A DNA stretch of 64,000 nt from Halalkalibacterium ligniniphilum (GTDB lineage Bacteria > Bacillota > Bacilli > Bacillales > Bacillaceae_D), in assembly GCF_000334155.1 (NCBI RefSeq), contig NZ_ANNK01000092.1:1-64000 (forward strand). Direction: 5' to 3'. The notes beneath the pieces are model-generated. The model saw only the letters and a list, made by a program, of their open reading frames with translations, was not told where the DNA came from and did not search any database. Shown here piece by piece: positions 7,148-15,645 of this stretch. Within the stretch, counting starts at the first letter, position 1, and each line of letters opens with the position of its first letter. A program made the translations under genes and the position numbers.

Positions 7148-8779
7148 TCACTCATAAATCTCTGCCCCGCCTCCATGAGAAGGTCCACTCGTCGGATCAT
7201 CAATCTCTGGTTTGTCTGTGATCAATGTTTTTGTCGTAATAATCAACGATGCAATAGAAGCAGCGTTTTCAAGGGCCGAGCATGATACTTTAACCGGATC
7301 AATAATTCCATTTTCAATTAAGTTCACATATTCTTCCGTCAAAGCATCAAAACCATGTCCAATTGGTAGAGATTTTACTGTTTCCACCACTTCAAGTGGA
7401 TCAACACCTGAATTTTCGGCAATGGTTTCTAATGGCGCTGACAATGCATGGAGTACCACCTTTGCACCCAATTGTTCATCCCCAGTTAATTGCTCAACTA
7501 AATTTTCAAGTATGGGTGAAGCATGCAATAAAGCTGTACCGCCGCCAGCTACAATTCCTTGTTCAATGGCAGCCTGAGTTGCATTTAAGGCGTCTTCTAT
7601 TCGTAATAATCTCTCCCTCCGTTCAACAGCCGTAGATCCTCCTACATAAATGACTGCTACACCTTCTGACAAATTTGATAATCGTTCTTGTAGTTTTTCT
7701 TTTTCCCATTCTTGAGCAATGTCCTCAATTTGCATACGCACATGTTCTTTTCTCATTCTAATTTGTTCTTGATCTCCGTATCCTTGAATAATTTCTGTCT
7801 CATTTTTGCTCACCCGGACTTGGCGAGCTCTTCCTAAATCTTCAACTGACATACTTTCTAAGTTTCGTCCCATTTCTCCAGAGATTAATTGTGCCCCAGT
7901 CATAACAGCAATATCTTCCAGCGCTAATTGGCGAAATGGACCAAATTCAGGAGCACGAACTGCGACCGTTTGCAAATTCCCTCTATTTTGATTCATGATG
8001 ATCGTTCCTAATACGTCGTTTCCAACATCCTCTGCAATAATTAGTAAAGGTTTACCGTCTTTCAACAATTGATTCATAATCGGAACAATTTGTTGAATCT
8101 TATCTATCTTTTGGTCGGTAACTAAAATGTATGGTTCATCAAGAATGGCTTTCATTCGGTCAAAATCGGTCACCATATTATGTGAAATATAGCCTCTTTC
8201 AAATTGCATGCCCTCAACAATATCGAGCTCTGTAATGGGAAGTTTTGAGTCCTCAACCGTAACAATCCCATCTCTACCAACTCTCTCAATCGCTTTTGCT
8301 ATCAAATTGCCAATTTCTCTATCTTTTGAAGAAATCGAAGCAACTTCAGCAATTAATTGATTTGTTTCAATCGGTATCGCCTTATCTTTTAATTTTTTTA
8401 CTACTTCTTGGATTGATTTTTCAATCCCTTTTTTAAGAGTCATTGGGTTGGCTCCTTCTCTTATAAAACCTAACCCTTTTTTGATCATTGCTTGTGCAAG
8501 GATCGTCGCAGTTGTCGTTCCATCGCCTGCCATTTCATTCGTCGTACTGGCTACTTCTCGAACGAGTACCGCTCCCATATTTTCAAAGGAATCCTCAAGC
8601 TCCAATTCACTTGCAATAAATGCGCCGTCGTTTGAAATCATGGGCGTTGCAAACGGTCGATCGATAATTGCATTTCGCCCTTTAGGACCTAATGTGGCCT
8701 TTATAATGGTTGCAAGTTTATCTACTCCTCGTTCAAGGGCAGCATGTGCATCTCCATCCAACTTGATTAACTTTGGCAT
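7148..8779 (-). CDS. GroEL-family chaperonin paralog dedicated to the monooxygenase (MimG-like)
   Basis: 543 aa. Chaperonin features are present: phosphate-binding GPKGRN near 31-36, DGTTT at 86-90, catalytic Asp at 396 (IEDALNAT) and the AGGGTALL motif. Differences from housekeeping GroEL: the very conserved apical stretch APGFGDRRKAMLED reads APEFGPFRQLALED at about 276-289, and the C-terminus ends GGGAEIYE without GGM repeats. In mycobacteria a groEL paralog (mimG) beside the propane monooxygenase is needed to fold the hydroxylase; gene content here is the same. It is 23 bases behind groES, with a strong GGAGGA ribosome site. The housekeeping groESL should be elsewhere in the genome. Confidence 0.9.
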   Translation of the reverse strand: MPKLIKLDGDAHAALERGVDKLATIIKATLGPKGRNAIIDRPFATPMISNDGAFIASELELEDSFENMGAVLVREVASTTNEMAGDGTTTATILAQAMIKKGLGFIREGANPMTLKKGIEKSIQEVVKKLKDKAIPIETNQLIAEVASISSKDREIGNLIAKAIERVGRDGIVTVEDSKLPITELDIVEGMQFERGYISHNMVTDFDRMKAILDEPYILVTDQKIDKIQQIVPIMNQLLKDGKPLLIIAEDVGNDVLGTIIMNQNRGNLQTVAVRAPEFGPFRQLALEDIAVMTGAQLISGEMGRNLESMSVEDLGRARQVRVSKNETEIIQGYGDQEQIRMRKEHVRMQIEDIAQEWEKEKLQERLSNLSEGVAVIYVGGSTAVERRERLLRIEDALNATQAAIEQGIVAGGGTALLHASPILENLVEQLTGDEQLGAKVVLHALSAPLETIAENSGVDPLEVVETVKSLPIGHGFDALTEEYVNLIENGIIDPVKVSCSALENAASIASLIITTKTLITDKPEIDDPTSGPSHGGGAEIYE

Positions 8780-8802
8780 AGTGGGTTCCTCCTTCCAGCT
8801 TT

Positions 8803-9072
8803 TTATCGTTTATTGATGGCAAGTATGTCGTTTTCTTGAATAATTAGATAATCAGTATGATCAATCGTGATTTTCGTACTAAGTTGTCGATCAAAGAGAA
8901 TCACATCCTTCACTTGTAAATCTGGTTCCTCTGAACCTGTGCCTATAGCCAAAACCTGTCCCATATCCGGTCCTTCTTTATATGAATCTGGTAACACTAT
9001 TCCACTTTTCGTTTGTTCCTCATGGCCAATTTCTTTTACTAGAATTCTCTTGCCCAATGGCTGAATTTCCAT
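8803..9072 (-). CDS. GroES-family co-chaperonin, partner of the linked GroEL
   Basis: 89 aa. It has the usual N-terminal PLGKRILVK, a mobile loop (EEQTKSGIVLPDS, about 18-30) including the hydrophobic IVLP tripeptide region that contacts GroEL, and the conserved D-x-I-L-A near the C-terminus. It is shorter and more divergent than housekeeping GroES. It is followed by groEL after 23 bases, so the pair likely assembles together. A weak hairpin terminator lies between it and the adh gene upstream, which would lower read-through. Confidence 0.85.
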   Translation of the reverse strand: MEIQPLGKRILVKEIGHEEQTKSGIVLPDSYKEGPDMGQVLAIGTGSEEPDLQVKDVILFDRQLSTKITIDHTDYLIIQENDILAINKR

Positions 9073-9152
9073 TGTTTATGATCACTCCCTTCATAAGAAT
9101 CAAGGATTTCAAATCGTATCCATGGCTAGATTATTTGTTTTGTTAGTAAAGA

Positions 9153-9180
9153 AAGAAATCAGGGGCTAACCTGACTTCTT
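9153..9180 (-). terminator. intra-cluster hairpin between adh and groES
   Basis: AAGAAATCAGG / CCTGACTTCTT, 10 of 11 pairs, loop GGCTAA. The T run on the minus strand is interrupted (tttcttta), which suggests partial termination within the operon. Confidence 0.55.
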
Positions 9181-9195
9181 TTAAAAGCGCTCGAT

Positions 9196-10221
9196 TTAAG
9201 GAACTAAGACAGCACGACCATTGATCTTCCCTTCCTCAAGCATTTTAAGTACATCATTTGCCTCATCAAGTGAGTATTTTGAAGAGTGGAGCTTTACCTT
9301 ACCACGAGCATGCAATTCCATTAGTTCATAAAGTTCATTGTAGTTCCCAACTAAACTTCCAATGATGCTAAATTCATTATTAATGATGTCAATGGATGGA
9401 ACTGTAACTGTTCCTCCGTAGCCAACAACAAAATAATGACCTCCCTTTCTTAACATTTGCAGACTATCGTTATGAGTCTGGTCCGTTCCAACAAAATCAA
9501 TAATGATATCTGCTCCAACTTCGTTCGTTAAACTTCTTACTTGAGAGATCGCTCCATCATTTGCTTCCACTGCATGGGTAGCTCCTAAATCTAAAGACAT
9601 ATTCAACCTGTCCTTGTCGATATCGAGGGTAATAATGTCCGCATTCCCCAATTCCCTCATCACCTGAAGACCAATATGTCCTAATCCCCCCATCCCAATC
9701 ATCAATGCTTTTGTACCAGGCTTCGCTAATGGTGCAGCTTTTCTTACGGCTCGATAAGCGGTTATGCCTGCATCTGCAAATGGTGCCACATTTTCAGGTA
9801 GGACACCTTTTGGTAAAGGAATTAGTGCTCGATCAGAGGTTTTTAAATACTCCGCATACCCACCATCTACGGTAAGACCTGGAAATTTCAGCTCTGGACA
9901 ATGCATATCCTCACCGCTTCGGCAGCTTAAACAGTATCCACAGCTTGCCACTGGATGGACAATGACAGGATCACCTACTTTAACGGTTGTGACACCTGAA
10001 CCAACTTGGTGAACCCACCCTGCATTTTCGTGACCGATCGTATAAGGTAAGGCTGTGCTGACGATATGATCCCACATCCCTTGGATCAAATGTAAGTCCG
10101 TATGACAAACGCCAGCTCCTCCAATTTTTACGATGACATCTGTAGGGTTCGTAATGATCGGATCAGGGACTTCTTCAATTTTTAAAGGCTGATTAAATTG
10201 ATATAGACGTGCCGCTCTCAT
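9196..10221 (-). CDS. zinc-dependent alcohol dehydrogenase
   Basis: 341 aa, medium-chain dehydrogenase/reductase. Catalytic zinc ligands: Cys in AGVCHTDLHL (about residue 39), His-Glu in YTIGHENAG (about 64), and a later Cys/Asp site. Structural zinc: C-x2-C-x2-C-x7-C in CGYCLSCRSGEDMHC (about 94-108). NAD fold GMGGLGHIGLQ around 176-186. Position in the island matches the alcohol dehydrogenase that follows propane monooxygenase genes in Mycobacterium, Gordonia and Rhodococcus, so it should oxidise the alcohol product. It starts 133 bases after the DUF59 gene; a perfect cre site lies in that gap. Confidence 0.9.
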   Translation of the reverse strand: MRAARLYQFNQPLKIEEVPDPIITNPTDVIVKIGGAGVCHTDLHLIQGMWDHIVSTALPYTIGHENAGWVHQVGSGVTTVKVGDPVIVHPVASCGYCLSCRSGEDMHCPELKFPGLTVDGGYAEYLKTSDRALIPLPKGVLPENVAPFADAGITAYRAVRKAAPLAKPGTKALMIGMGGLGHIGLQVMRELGNADIITLDIDKDRLNMSLDLGATHAVEANDGAISQVRSLTNEVGADIIIDFVGTDQTHNDSLQMLRKGGHYFVVGYGGTVTVPSIDIINNEFSIIGSLVGNYNELYELMELHARGKVKLHSSKYSLDEANDVLKMLEEGKINGRAVLVP

Positions 10222-10300
10222 ACATCACACACCTTCCGTATTTTTTAAAATAGCAGCAATTCAAGCTGCGGTAGACATTCGTCAGATTTTCAACCAGAAA

Positions 10301-10314
10301 TGAAATCGCTTTCA
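10301..10314. promoter_or_regulatory. cre site (CcpA)
   Basis: TGAAATCGCTTTCA matches TGNAANCGNWNNCA at all defined positions. It lies in the 133-base gap in front of adh, so CcpA could block an internal promoter or act as a roadblock, giving catabolite repression of adh-groES-groEL. Confidence 0.75.
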
Positions 10315-10354
10315 TACTTTTTCGGTGCAAATGGCTGCCGCTCCTACTTTATAT

Positions 10355-11077
10355 TTAACGACTCATTGCACCTTCTTCATTTGTAGATGGCAGATTATAG
10401 CGTGCTTCTAGTAATCCTCTACAATAATGACCATTGAATTCCATGCTTAATCTCGTTCGTTTTAAACCGAGTAAATATTCAGAAAATGTCTCCAAGCTTA
10501 AGACATCCCCTTCAGGTGTTGTGAATGCCTCATTTCCTCCGTGATCTAACCATAATTTTTTTTCTAAATATTTCTCTCTAAGTACAGGTCCTTCTTCCTT
10601 AAGTGGAAGTGCATAAAACGCTTCCAAAGAAAGCGTGACGATATCCTCCTTTTGAAGTCCTTCTTTGTTCAGTAAATGCTTGATGATCTTTTCTTGTCTT
10701 GCATAAAAAGCTTTGATTTGAAACGTTTTCCTTAATTCATCAAGCTCAGCATCTGAACCACCGAAGCTTCTTAAAGATTCACTAAATGCTCTCTTACTGT
10801 TGACACCTTGGTTAATTTCACTAGAGTTACAATGATCAATCAAATTCACCTTAACCTCATGAACCCAATTAAGCTGAGAAACATAGTCATGAATGTCTTC
10901 AGCCATAATATAAGCAAAATTTGGAGAGCACCAATAGGTCGGCAACCGAAAAACAACTTCAACTTTATCGTTTTCAATCACTATACGATCAATAAAACCC
11001 AAGTCCGTGAGCGGTTGATCCAGCTCCGGGTCGTACACCTTATCTAGCATGTCATACACCTGTTTTTCCTTGTCCAT
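10355..11077 (-). CDS. DUF59/MIP18-domain protein of SDIMO clusters
   Basis: 240 aa. The N-terminal 95 residues are a DUF59 (MIP18/PaaD-like) domain: VYDPELDQPLTDLGFI and RLPTYWCSPNFAYIMAEDI, with a conserved Cys. The C-terminal part is helical and specific to proteins that accompany propane-type monooxygenases (compare the gene between amidohydrolase and adh beside mimABCD). DUF59 proteins work in iron-sulfur or di-iron protein maturation; loading of the hydroxylase or reductase is a reasonable inference but unproven. Start ATG after AGGAGGTG. Confidence 0.85.
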   Translation of the reverse strand: MDKEKQVYDMLDKVYDPELDQPLTDLGFIDRIVIENDKVEVVFRLPTYWCSPNFAYIMAEDIHDYVSQLNWVHEVKVNLIDHCNSSEINQGVNSKRAFSESLRSFGGSDAELDELRKTFQIKAFYARQEKIIKHLLNKEGLQKEDIVTLSLEAFYALPLKEEGPVLREKYLEKKLWLDHGGNEAFTTPEGDVLSLETFSEYLLGLKRTRLSMEFNGHYCRGLLEARYNLPSTNEEGAMSR

Positions 11078-11125
11078 CTTCTTAGCACCTCCTGTTCGAT
11101 AGTTTGATAACGCTCTCGTTAGGAT

Positions 11126-12148
11126 TTATGCTCTTTGTTTTGCTAATGGACAGGATTTTAATTTTTCCTTTTGAGCTTGAATGTCAATGTTATAAAGGGC
11201 AGCTGCATTTTCACCTAAAATTTTCTTTTTCACATTCAAATCAAAGGTAACGCCTGTTTCCTGCTGAATGTCTTCTGGCAGTTCCATTGCAATAAACTTT
11301 TCAATTAACCAGCTTGGCTCCCAAAGGGCATAATCACTACCAAAAAGAATGCGATCTTCATCGAGCCAATATAACAATTCACTAATGATTTCTGCAAAGT
11401 ACCGTGGGCGTGTATGAATGAAGGCCATGGCTACAGATAAGCCACCGTAGACATTTTTCTCTTGTGTCGCAATCCAACAGAAATCTTCTAATCGAGGAAG
11501 TCCAACGTGTTCTACAATAAAGTTTAACTCTGGGAAACAGCTCGCAGCATCATCAATATCAGCCACATCAAATGCATCTCGATTTAACGGAGTAATTGTT
11601 GGTCCTTTATGAACATGAATATTTTTTATTCCTAGCTCTTGACATTTTTCCAGATATCGTTTTGCTGAATCATCTGATAGCTTATATCCTTTTGAATCAC
11701 CGACCCAATCTGCTGTGTATAGTTTTATACCTTGCCAATCATACTTATGTTTATTTTGTTCAAGAATTTCTAATCCACGTTCACCATGCCGTGGATCAAA
11801 TGTACCGTTGCAGATTAAGCGGTTCGGATATTTTTTTGAAAGTTTTTCGTTCTCATCAAAATCTCCGAATCCATTTTTATAAAATTCTTTGAGGTAAACC
11901 GGTTGGAAGATTCCCATATCTACATAGCTTTTTACAAATACATCTTTCGTCAGTGTTTCAGGATCATACTTAAGAAAGTTTTCCTTTGGCCAGACATATT
12001 CTTCTGGGCTTAAATTTTTATGGTAATCATAGAAACAGCTAATAAATTGGTCACCATGAATGTTTAATTGATTTTCCTTGCTTCCATCCCACAAATGAAT
12101 ATGAGAATCAATGACAAATATTTCTTCGCCGTCTTTCGTCTTATACAT
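11126..12148 (-). CDS. amidohydrolase-family protein of SDIMO clusters
   Basis: 340 aa, TIM-barrel amidohydrolase_2 type. The metal-binding HxH is in IDSHIHLW (about 13-20); later metal/catalytic residues are in HVHKG, EHVGLPR and LFGSDYALW. A gene of this family sits beside propane monooxygenase genes in mycobacteria and Gordonia, where its exact reaction is not settled. First gene of the leftward operon, GGGGAGG ribosome site, with a sigma-54 promoter about 160 bases upstream. Confidence 0.85.
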   Translation of the reverse strand: MYKTKDGEEIFVIDSHIHLWDGSKENQLNIHGDQFISCFYDYHKNLSPEEYVWPKENFLKYDPETLTKDVFVKSYVDMGIFQPVYLKEFYKNGFGDFDENEKLSKKYPNRLICNGTFDPRHGERGLEILEQNKHKYDWQGIKLYTADWVGDSKGYKLSDDSAKRYLEKCQELGIKNIHVHKGPTITPLNRDAFDVADIDDAASCFPELNFIVEHVGLPRLEDFCWIATQEKNVYGGLSVAMAFIHTRPRYFAEIISELLYWLDEDRILFGSDYALWEPSWLIEKFIAMELPEDIQQETGVTFDLNVKKKILGENAAALYNIDIQAQKEKLKSCPLAKQRA

Positions 12149-12307
12149 AAGATTACCTCCCCAAAATATTATAGCCTCTTTTGCCGATACATTCGTTCTT
12201 GAAGTTCGTACATTAGATGGATGAAAAACAGGAAATTCCCTCTACCTCACACCCTTTCATCATCATTGAGACCCATTTATAAAATGCATGGAACTCACTC
12301 ACTTATA

Positions 12308-12325
12308 TTGCAATTATCATGCCAA
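12308..12325 (-). promoter_or_regulatory. sigma-54 (-24/-12) promoter, leftward
   Basis: On the minus strand TTGGCATG-ataa-TTGCAA; the GG and GC doublets are separated by 10 bases (plus-strand CC at 12322-12323, GC at 12310-12311). It drives amidohydrolase-DUF59-adh and perhaps groES-groEL. Confidence 0.8.
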
Positions 12326-12460
12326 GATTTTTGTACCAACAGTTGTAAAATTCAAAAGGAAAAGAAAAAAGGATGGCAAAGCACAATCCCTTTATACGCA
12401 GACTTGTCGCCTTAAAGAATCATTAAATAAGCATTCATACATGTATCACTTATTCCACTA

Positions 12461-12510
12461 TGTTGCTACAGATTCGCAATTCGAAACGAAGCTGTAGCAT
12501 TTTGCGACAG
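12461..12510. promoter_or_regulatory. candidate upstream activator sites between the divergent promoters
   Basis: Arms TGCTACAG (12464-12471) and CTGTAGCA (12492-12499) are perfectly complementary. Inside, ACA-gat-TCG and CGA-agc-TGT form a symmetric pair of half-sites like those at 2787-2818. TGTTGC and GCGACA flank the block, and another TGTCGC is at 12405-12410. Assignment to the AcoR-type regulator is inferred. Confidence 0.45.
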
Positions 12511-12714
12511 ATCTTAAACATGAAACAATCATTTCCTCATTTATCAACCAAACAAAGTTATAATATTCTGAAAATAATTATAATTCTTTTATTAGAACGA
12601 CTAAAAAGAGTTTGAAGGATGATCATCTACCAACGATCGTCTCTTTACTTCGCCTAAATTTTCATTCAACTTATTATTACTTTCCTAATTATATGCGTCC
12701 ATCGCTTTTATAAA

Positions 12715-12732
12715 TTGGCATCAGATTTGCAT
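12715..12732 (+). promoter_or_regulatory. sigma-54 (-24/-12) promoter, rightward
   Basis: TTGGCAT-cagat-TTGCAT with GG at 12717-12718 and GC at 12729-12730, 10 bases apart. Transcription would start near 12742, about 57 bases before prmA. Confidence 0.85.
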
Positions 12733-12798
12733 AAGAAAATGGTTGAAAAGAATGTAACGATTCTTTTCTAAAAAATATGTAAGAGGAGGAATAAGCTT

Positions 12799-14457
12799 AT
12801 GGCAACATCGTTGTCGAAAATTAGGTCTCAACGCAATATGAGCATCAGTGAGGCTCATAAACGCGTGAAGGACTTGGCATGGACACCTGACTACGCCCAG
12901 GAAGCCATCAAGTATCCGACAGATTACAAGTTTTCCAAAGCACCAAAAGACACCATGAAGCAAGTATTGAATTCGTATTTCGGGATGGAAGAAGAGAAGG
13001 ATAACCGAGTTTACGGAGCCATGGACGCTGCTTTACGCGGAAACATGTTCCGTAATGCAGAGCCTCGCTGGATTGAATGGATGAAACTCTTTTTGGCTAT
13101 CATTCCATTCCCCGAAATTTCTGCAGCTCGGTCTATGGCGTTATTAACGAACGTTGTACCCAATGACGAGTTAAAAAATGGCTACACAATGCAAATGATT
13201 GATGAGTTCCGACACTCAACCATTCAGATGAACTTGAAGAAATGGTACATGGAGAACTATATTGATCCTGCTGGTTTCGACATTACACAAAAAGCATTTG
13301 GAAAATGTTATGCTACGACAATCGGGCGTCAATTTGGTGAAGGTTTTATTACAGGTGATTCCATTACAGCTGCAAATATTTATTTGCAAATTGTCGCTGA
13401 GACAGCTTTTACCAACACGTTATTTGTTGCGATGCCATCAGAAGCAGCTGCAAATGGTGATTATGCACTTCCTTCCATCTTCTTATCGGTTCAGTCTGAT
13501 GAATCACGCCATATTAACAATGGTTATGGGACGTTAATGATGGTCTTGAATGAACCTGACAACCATGATCTATTAGAACGGGATATGCGTTATGCTTTCT
13601 GGCAAAATCACGCAATCGTTGATGCAGCGATCGGCACAATCATAGAATATGGTACGACGGATCGACGGAAAGATAAGGAATCCTATGCTGATCTGTGGGA
13701 AAAGTGGATTTATGAAGACTATTATCGTAGCTACATGATCCCGCTAGAAAAATATGGCTTAAAAATTCACCATGATGATGTAGCAGCTGCTTGGGAGCGT
13801 ATAACGAAAAAGAATTATGTTCACAAAGTCGCTCAATTTTTCGCAACGGGTTGGCCAGTAAACTTTTGGAGAATTGGCTCTCTTAACGAATATGATTATG
13901 AGTGGTTTGAGTCTAAATACCCTGGCTGGTACAACGAATTTGGCACATGGTGGGAGCACTATCGCGCACTTTCTGAGCCTGGTAAGACACCAATCGCGTT
14001 TGCGGACGTTGGTTACCAATATCCTCACCGTTGTTGGAGCTGTATGGTACCATGTGTTATCCGTGAAGATTTTGTTGTTGATGAAGTGGATGGCGAGTTA
14101 TACACCTATTGTTCCGAGCAATGCCGCTGGACACATAAAGTCGCTTTCGCAGACAATTACAACGGTCGTCCTACTCCAGCAATGGGACGCTTTAGTGGAA
14201 AAAGAGAATGGGAAGAGCTTTATCACGGTATGGATTTAGCTGACATTCTTCAAGATCTAGGCTTCGTTCGATCAGACGGAGAAACGTTAGTGCCACAGCC
14301 TCATCTTCATTTTGATGATGATAAAATGTGGAAGCTTGAGCATTTAAAAGGGTATGAGTTCAGGAGTCCCCTTGTAGATTTACGAGCAATGGACCCAGTG
14401 CAGCGTGAAAAGCATATCAAAGATTACCAAGCTGGGTTTACGATTAAACCAATTTAG
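12799..14457 (+). CDS. prmA: soluble di-iron monooxygenase hydroxylase alpha subunit (propane monooxygenase type)
   Basis: 552 aa catalytic subunit. All six di-iron ligands can be placed: E106; E136 and H139 in DEFRH; E201 in VAETAF; E235 and H238 in DESRH. A YHS-like Cys cluster of this family follows (HRCWSCMVPC ... YCSEQCRWTH, about 413-445). Length and gene order (alpha, reductase, beta, coupling) are those of propane monooxygenase prmABCD/mimABCD (group 5/6 SDIMO). It hydroxylates a small substrate such as propane, acetone or phenol; which one cannot be read from sequence. Strong AGAGGAGGAAT ribosome site. Sigma-54 promoter upstream. Confidence 0.92.
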   Translation: MATSLSKIRSQRNMSISEAHKRVKDLAWTPDYAQEAIKYPTDYKFSKAPKDTMKQVLNSYFGMEEEKDNRVYGAMDAALRGNMFRNAEPRWIEWMKLFLAIIPFPEISAARSMALLTNVVPNDELKNGYTMQMIDEFRHSTIQMNLKKWYMENYIDPAGFDITQKAFGKCYATTIGRQFGEGFITGDSITAANIYLQIVAETAFTNTLFVAMPSEAAANGDYALPSIFLSVQSDESRHINNGYGTLMMVLNEPDNHDLLERDMRYAFWQNHAIVDAAIGTIIEYGTTDRRKDKESYADLWEKWIYEDYYRSYMIPLEKYGLKIHHDDVAAAWERITKKNYVHKVAQFFATGWPVNFWRIGSLNEYDYEWFESKYPGWYNEFGTWWEHYRALSEPGKTPIAFADVGYQYPHRCWSCMVPCVIREDFVVDEVDGELYTYCSEQCRWTHKVAFADNYNGRPTPAMGRFSGKREWEELYHGMDLADILQDLGFVRSDGETLVPQPHLHFDDDKMWKLEHLKGYEFRSPLVDLRAMDPVQREKHIKDYQAGFTIKPI

Positions 14458-14552
14458 TTAAATCGTATCGATCTTTTTAAAATAATTAAACATCAGCTCC
14501 ACCTATTAGGAATCACCGGAGCTGGTGTTTAAAACACAGGGGGGAACTGTTC

Positions 14553-15587
14553 ATGACTTACAAAGTTACACTTGAGCCAGTTGGAATTGAAATGGAAGTC
14601 GAAGAAGATGAAACGGTTCTTGAAGCAGCTTTTCGGCAGGGGATTGCCTTGATGCATGGCTGCAAGGAGGGGCAATGCTCGACCTGTAAGTCAATGTTAA
14701 TTGATGGGGACATTGAAATGGAGCGCTACTCTACTTTCGCACTTAATGAGATGGAAAAAGAAGAAGGCTATGTCCTTCTCTGCAAAACAATCCCCTACAG
14801 TGACTTAACTGTTGAATTACTACAATTTGATGAAGAAGCATTAAAAATGTCTGTACCGATAAAAACTTGCTCTACCGTCGTTGAAAAGATTGAGTCTCTC
14901 ACACACGATATCCGCAAACTATCCTTGAAAATAGAAAATTCAGAGCAACTAACCTTCCATTCTGGACAATTTGTTGATATATACCTTCCAGGAGAGGATA
15001 CGTATCGCTCCTATTCAATGGCAAACACGCCAAGTCAATCCAATCGACTGGAGTTTATGATTAAAATTTTCAAAGGTGGTAAGTTTTCAACCTTACTCGA
15101 TGAAAAGTTGAAGTTGGGAGATCAACTCACGATTCGAGGACCCTTTGGAAACTGTATACGCCGTGATGAAAATACTGGAGATATAATCCTTCTTGGTGGG
15201 GGTTCTGGCATGGCTCCGTTATGGTCGATCCTTAACGATATGGCTGAAAAAAATGTGAAACGAAAGGTGACATTTTTTTACGGTGCTCGTACGAAAAATG
15301 ATTTATTTTATTTAGAAAAGTTTAAGCAGATTGCAAGTAAGTTAGAGGACTTTACATTTATCCCCGCCCTCTCCGAATCAGACCCTTCGGATAATTGGGA
15401 CGGAGAAACAGGACTAATCACCGAAGTACTTGAACGCCATATCGACCCAAGTCTTGCAAAGAGTGATTTAGAAGCTTTTCTATGTGGACCTGCGCCGATG
15501 ATTGATGCTTCGATTGAAGTTCTTAAACGTAAGGGTGTAACTTCAGATCGAATTTTCTTTGATAAGTTTGTGCCCGCATCTGTTTAA
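14553..15587 (+). CDS. prmB: monooxygenase reductase subunit (2Fe-2S, FAD)
   Basis: 344 aa electron-transfer component. Plant-type ferredoxin domain with cysteines C37, C42, C45 and C77 (HGCKEGQCSTCK ... LLCK); FAD motif RSYSMANTP near residue 153; NAD(P) motif LLGGGSGMAP near 212; C-terminal FLCGPAPMID. It takes electrons from NADH to the hydroxylase. It lies 95 bases after prmA behind a GGGGGGA site. The next gene starts 58 bases downstream. Confidence 0.92.
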   Translation: MTYKVTLEPVGIEMEVEEDETVLEAAFRQGIALMHGCKEGQCSTCKSMLIDGDIEMERYSTFALNEMEKEEGYVLLCKTIPYSDLTVELLQFDEEALKMSVPIKTCSTVVEKIESLTHDIRKLSLKIENSEQLTFHSGQFVDIYLPGEDTYRSYSMANTPSQSNRLEFMIKIFKGGKFSTLLDEKLKLGDQLTIRGPFGNCIRRDENTGDIILLGGGSGMAPLWSILNDMAEKNVKRKVTFFYGARTKNDLFYLEKFKQIASKLEDFTFIPALSESDPSDNWDGETGLITEVLERHIDPSLAKSDLEAFLCGPAPMIDASIEVLKRKGVTSDRIFFDKFVPASV

Positions 15588-15645
15588 TAATAGGATTGTC
15601 ATCTCATGCAAATGGACAAAACCACGATTAATGGGAGGTAAAAAA

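Larger units (their letters stand above)
12149..12798. other. divergent control region of the monooxygenase island
   Basis: 650 bases between the amidohydrolase and prmA genes with no credible gene. It carries one -24/-12 promoter for each direction, about 400 bases apart, with inverted repeats between them. A single bound activator hexamer could serve both promoters by looping. Confidence 0.75.

Noticed and set aside
7212-8816. Several long open frames opposite groEL
   Set aside because: They lie antisense to a well-supported chaperonin gene, have no ribosome sites and resemble nothing.
12221-12497. Two rightward open frames of 64 and 69 codons in the divergent control region
   Set aside because: No ribosome site, low-complexity peptides, and they overlap the leftward sigma-54 promoter and activator sites.
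15559-15645. Longer N-terminus for the hydroxylase beta subunit
   Set aside because: That ATG is inside prmB and has no ribosome site; the ATG at 15646 has GGGAGGT and gives the expected family start.
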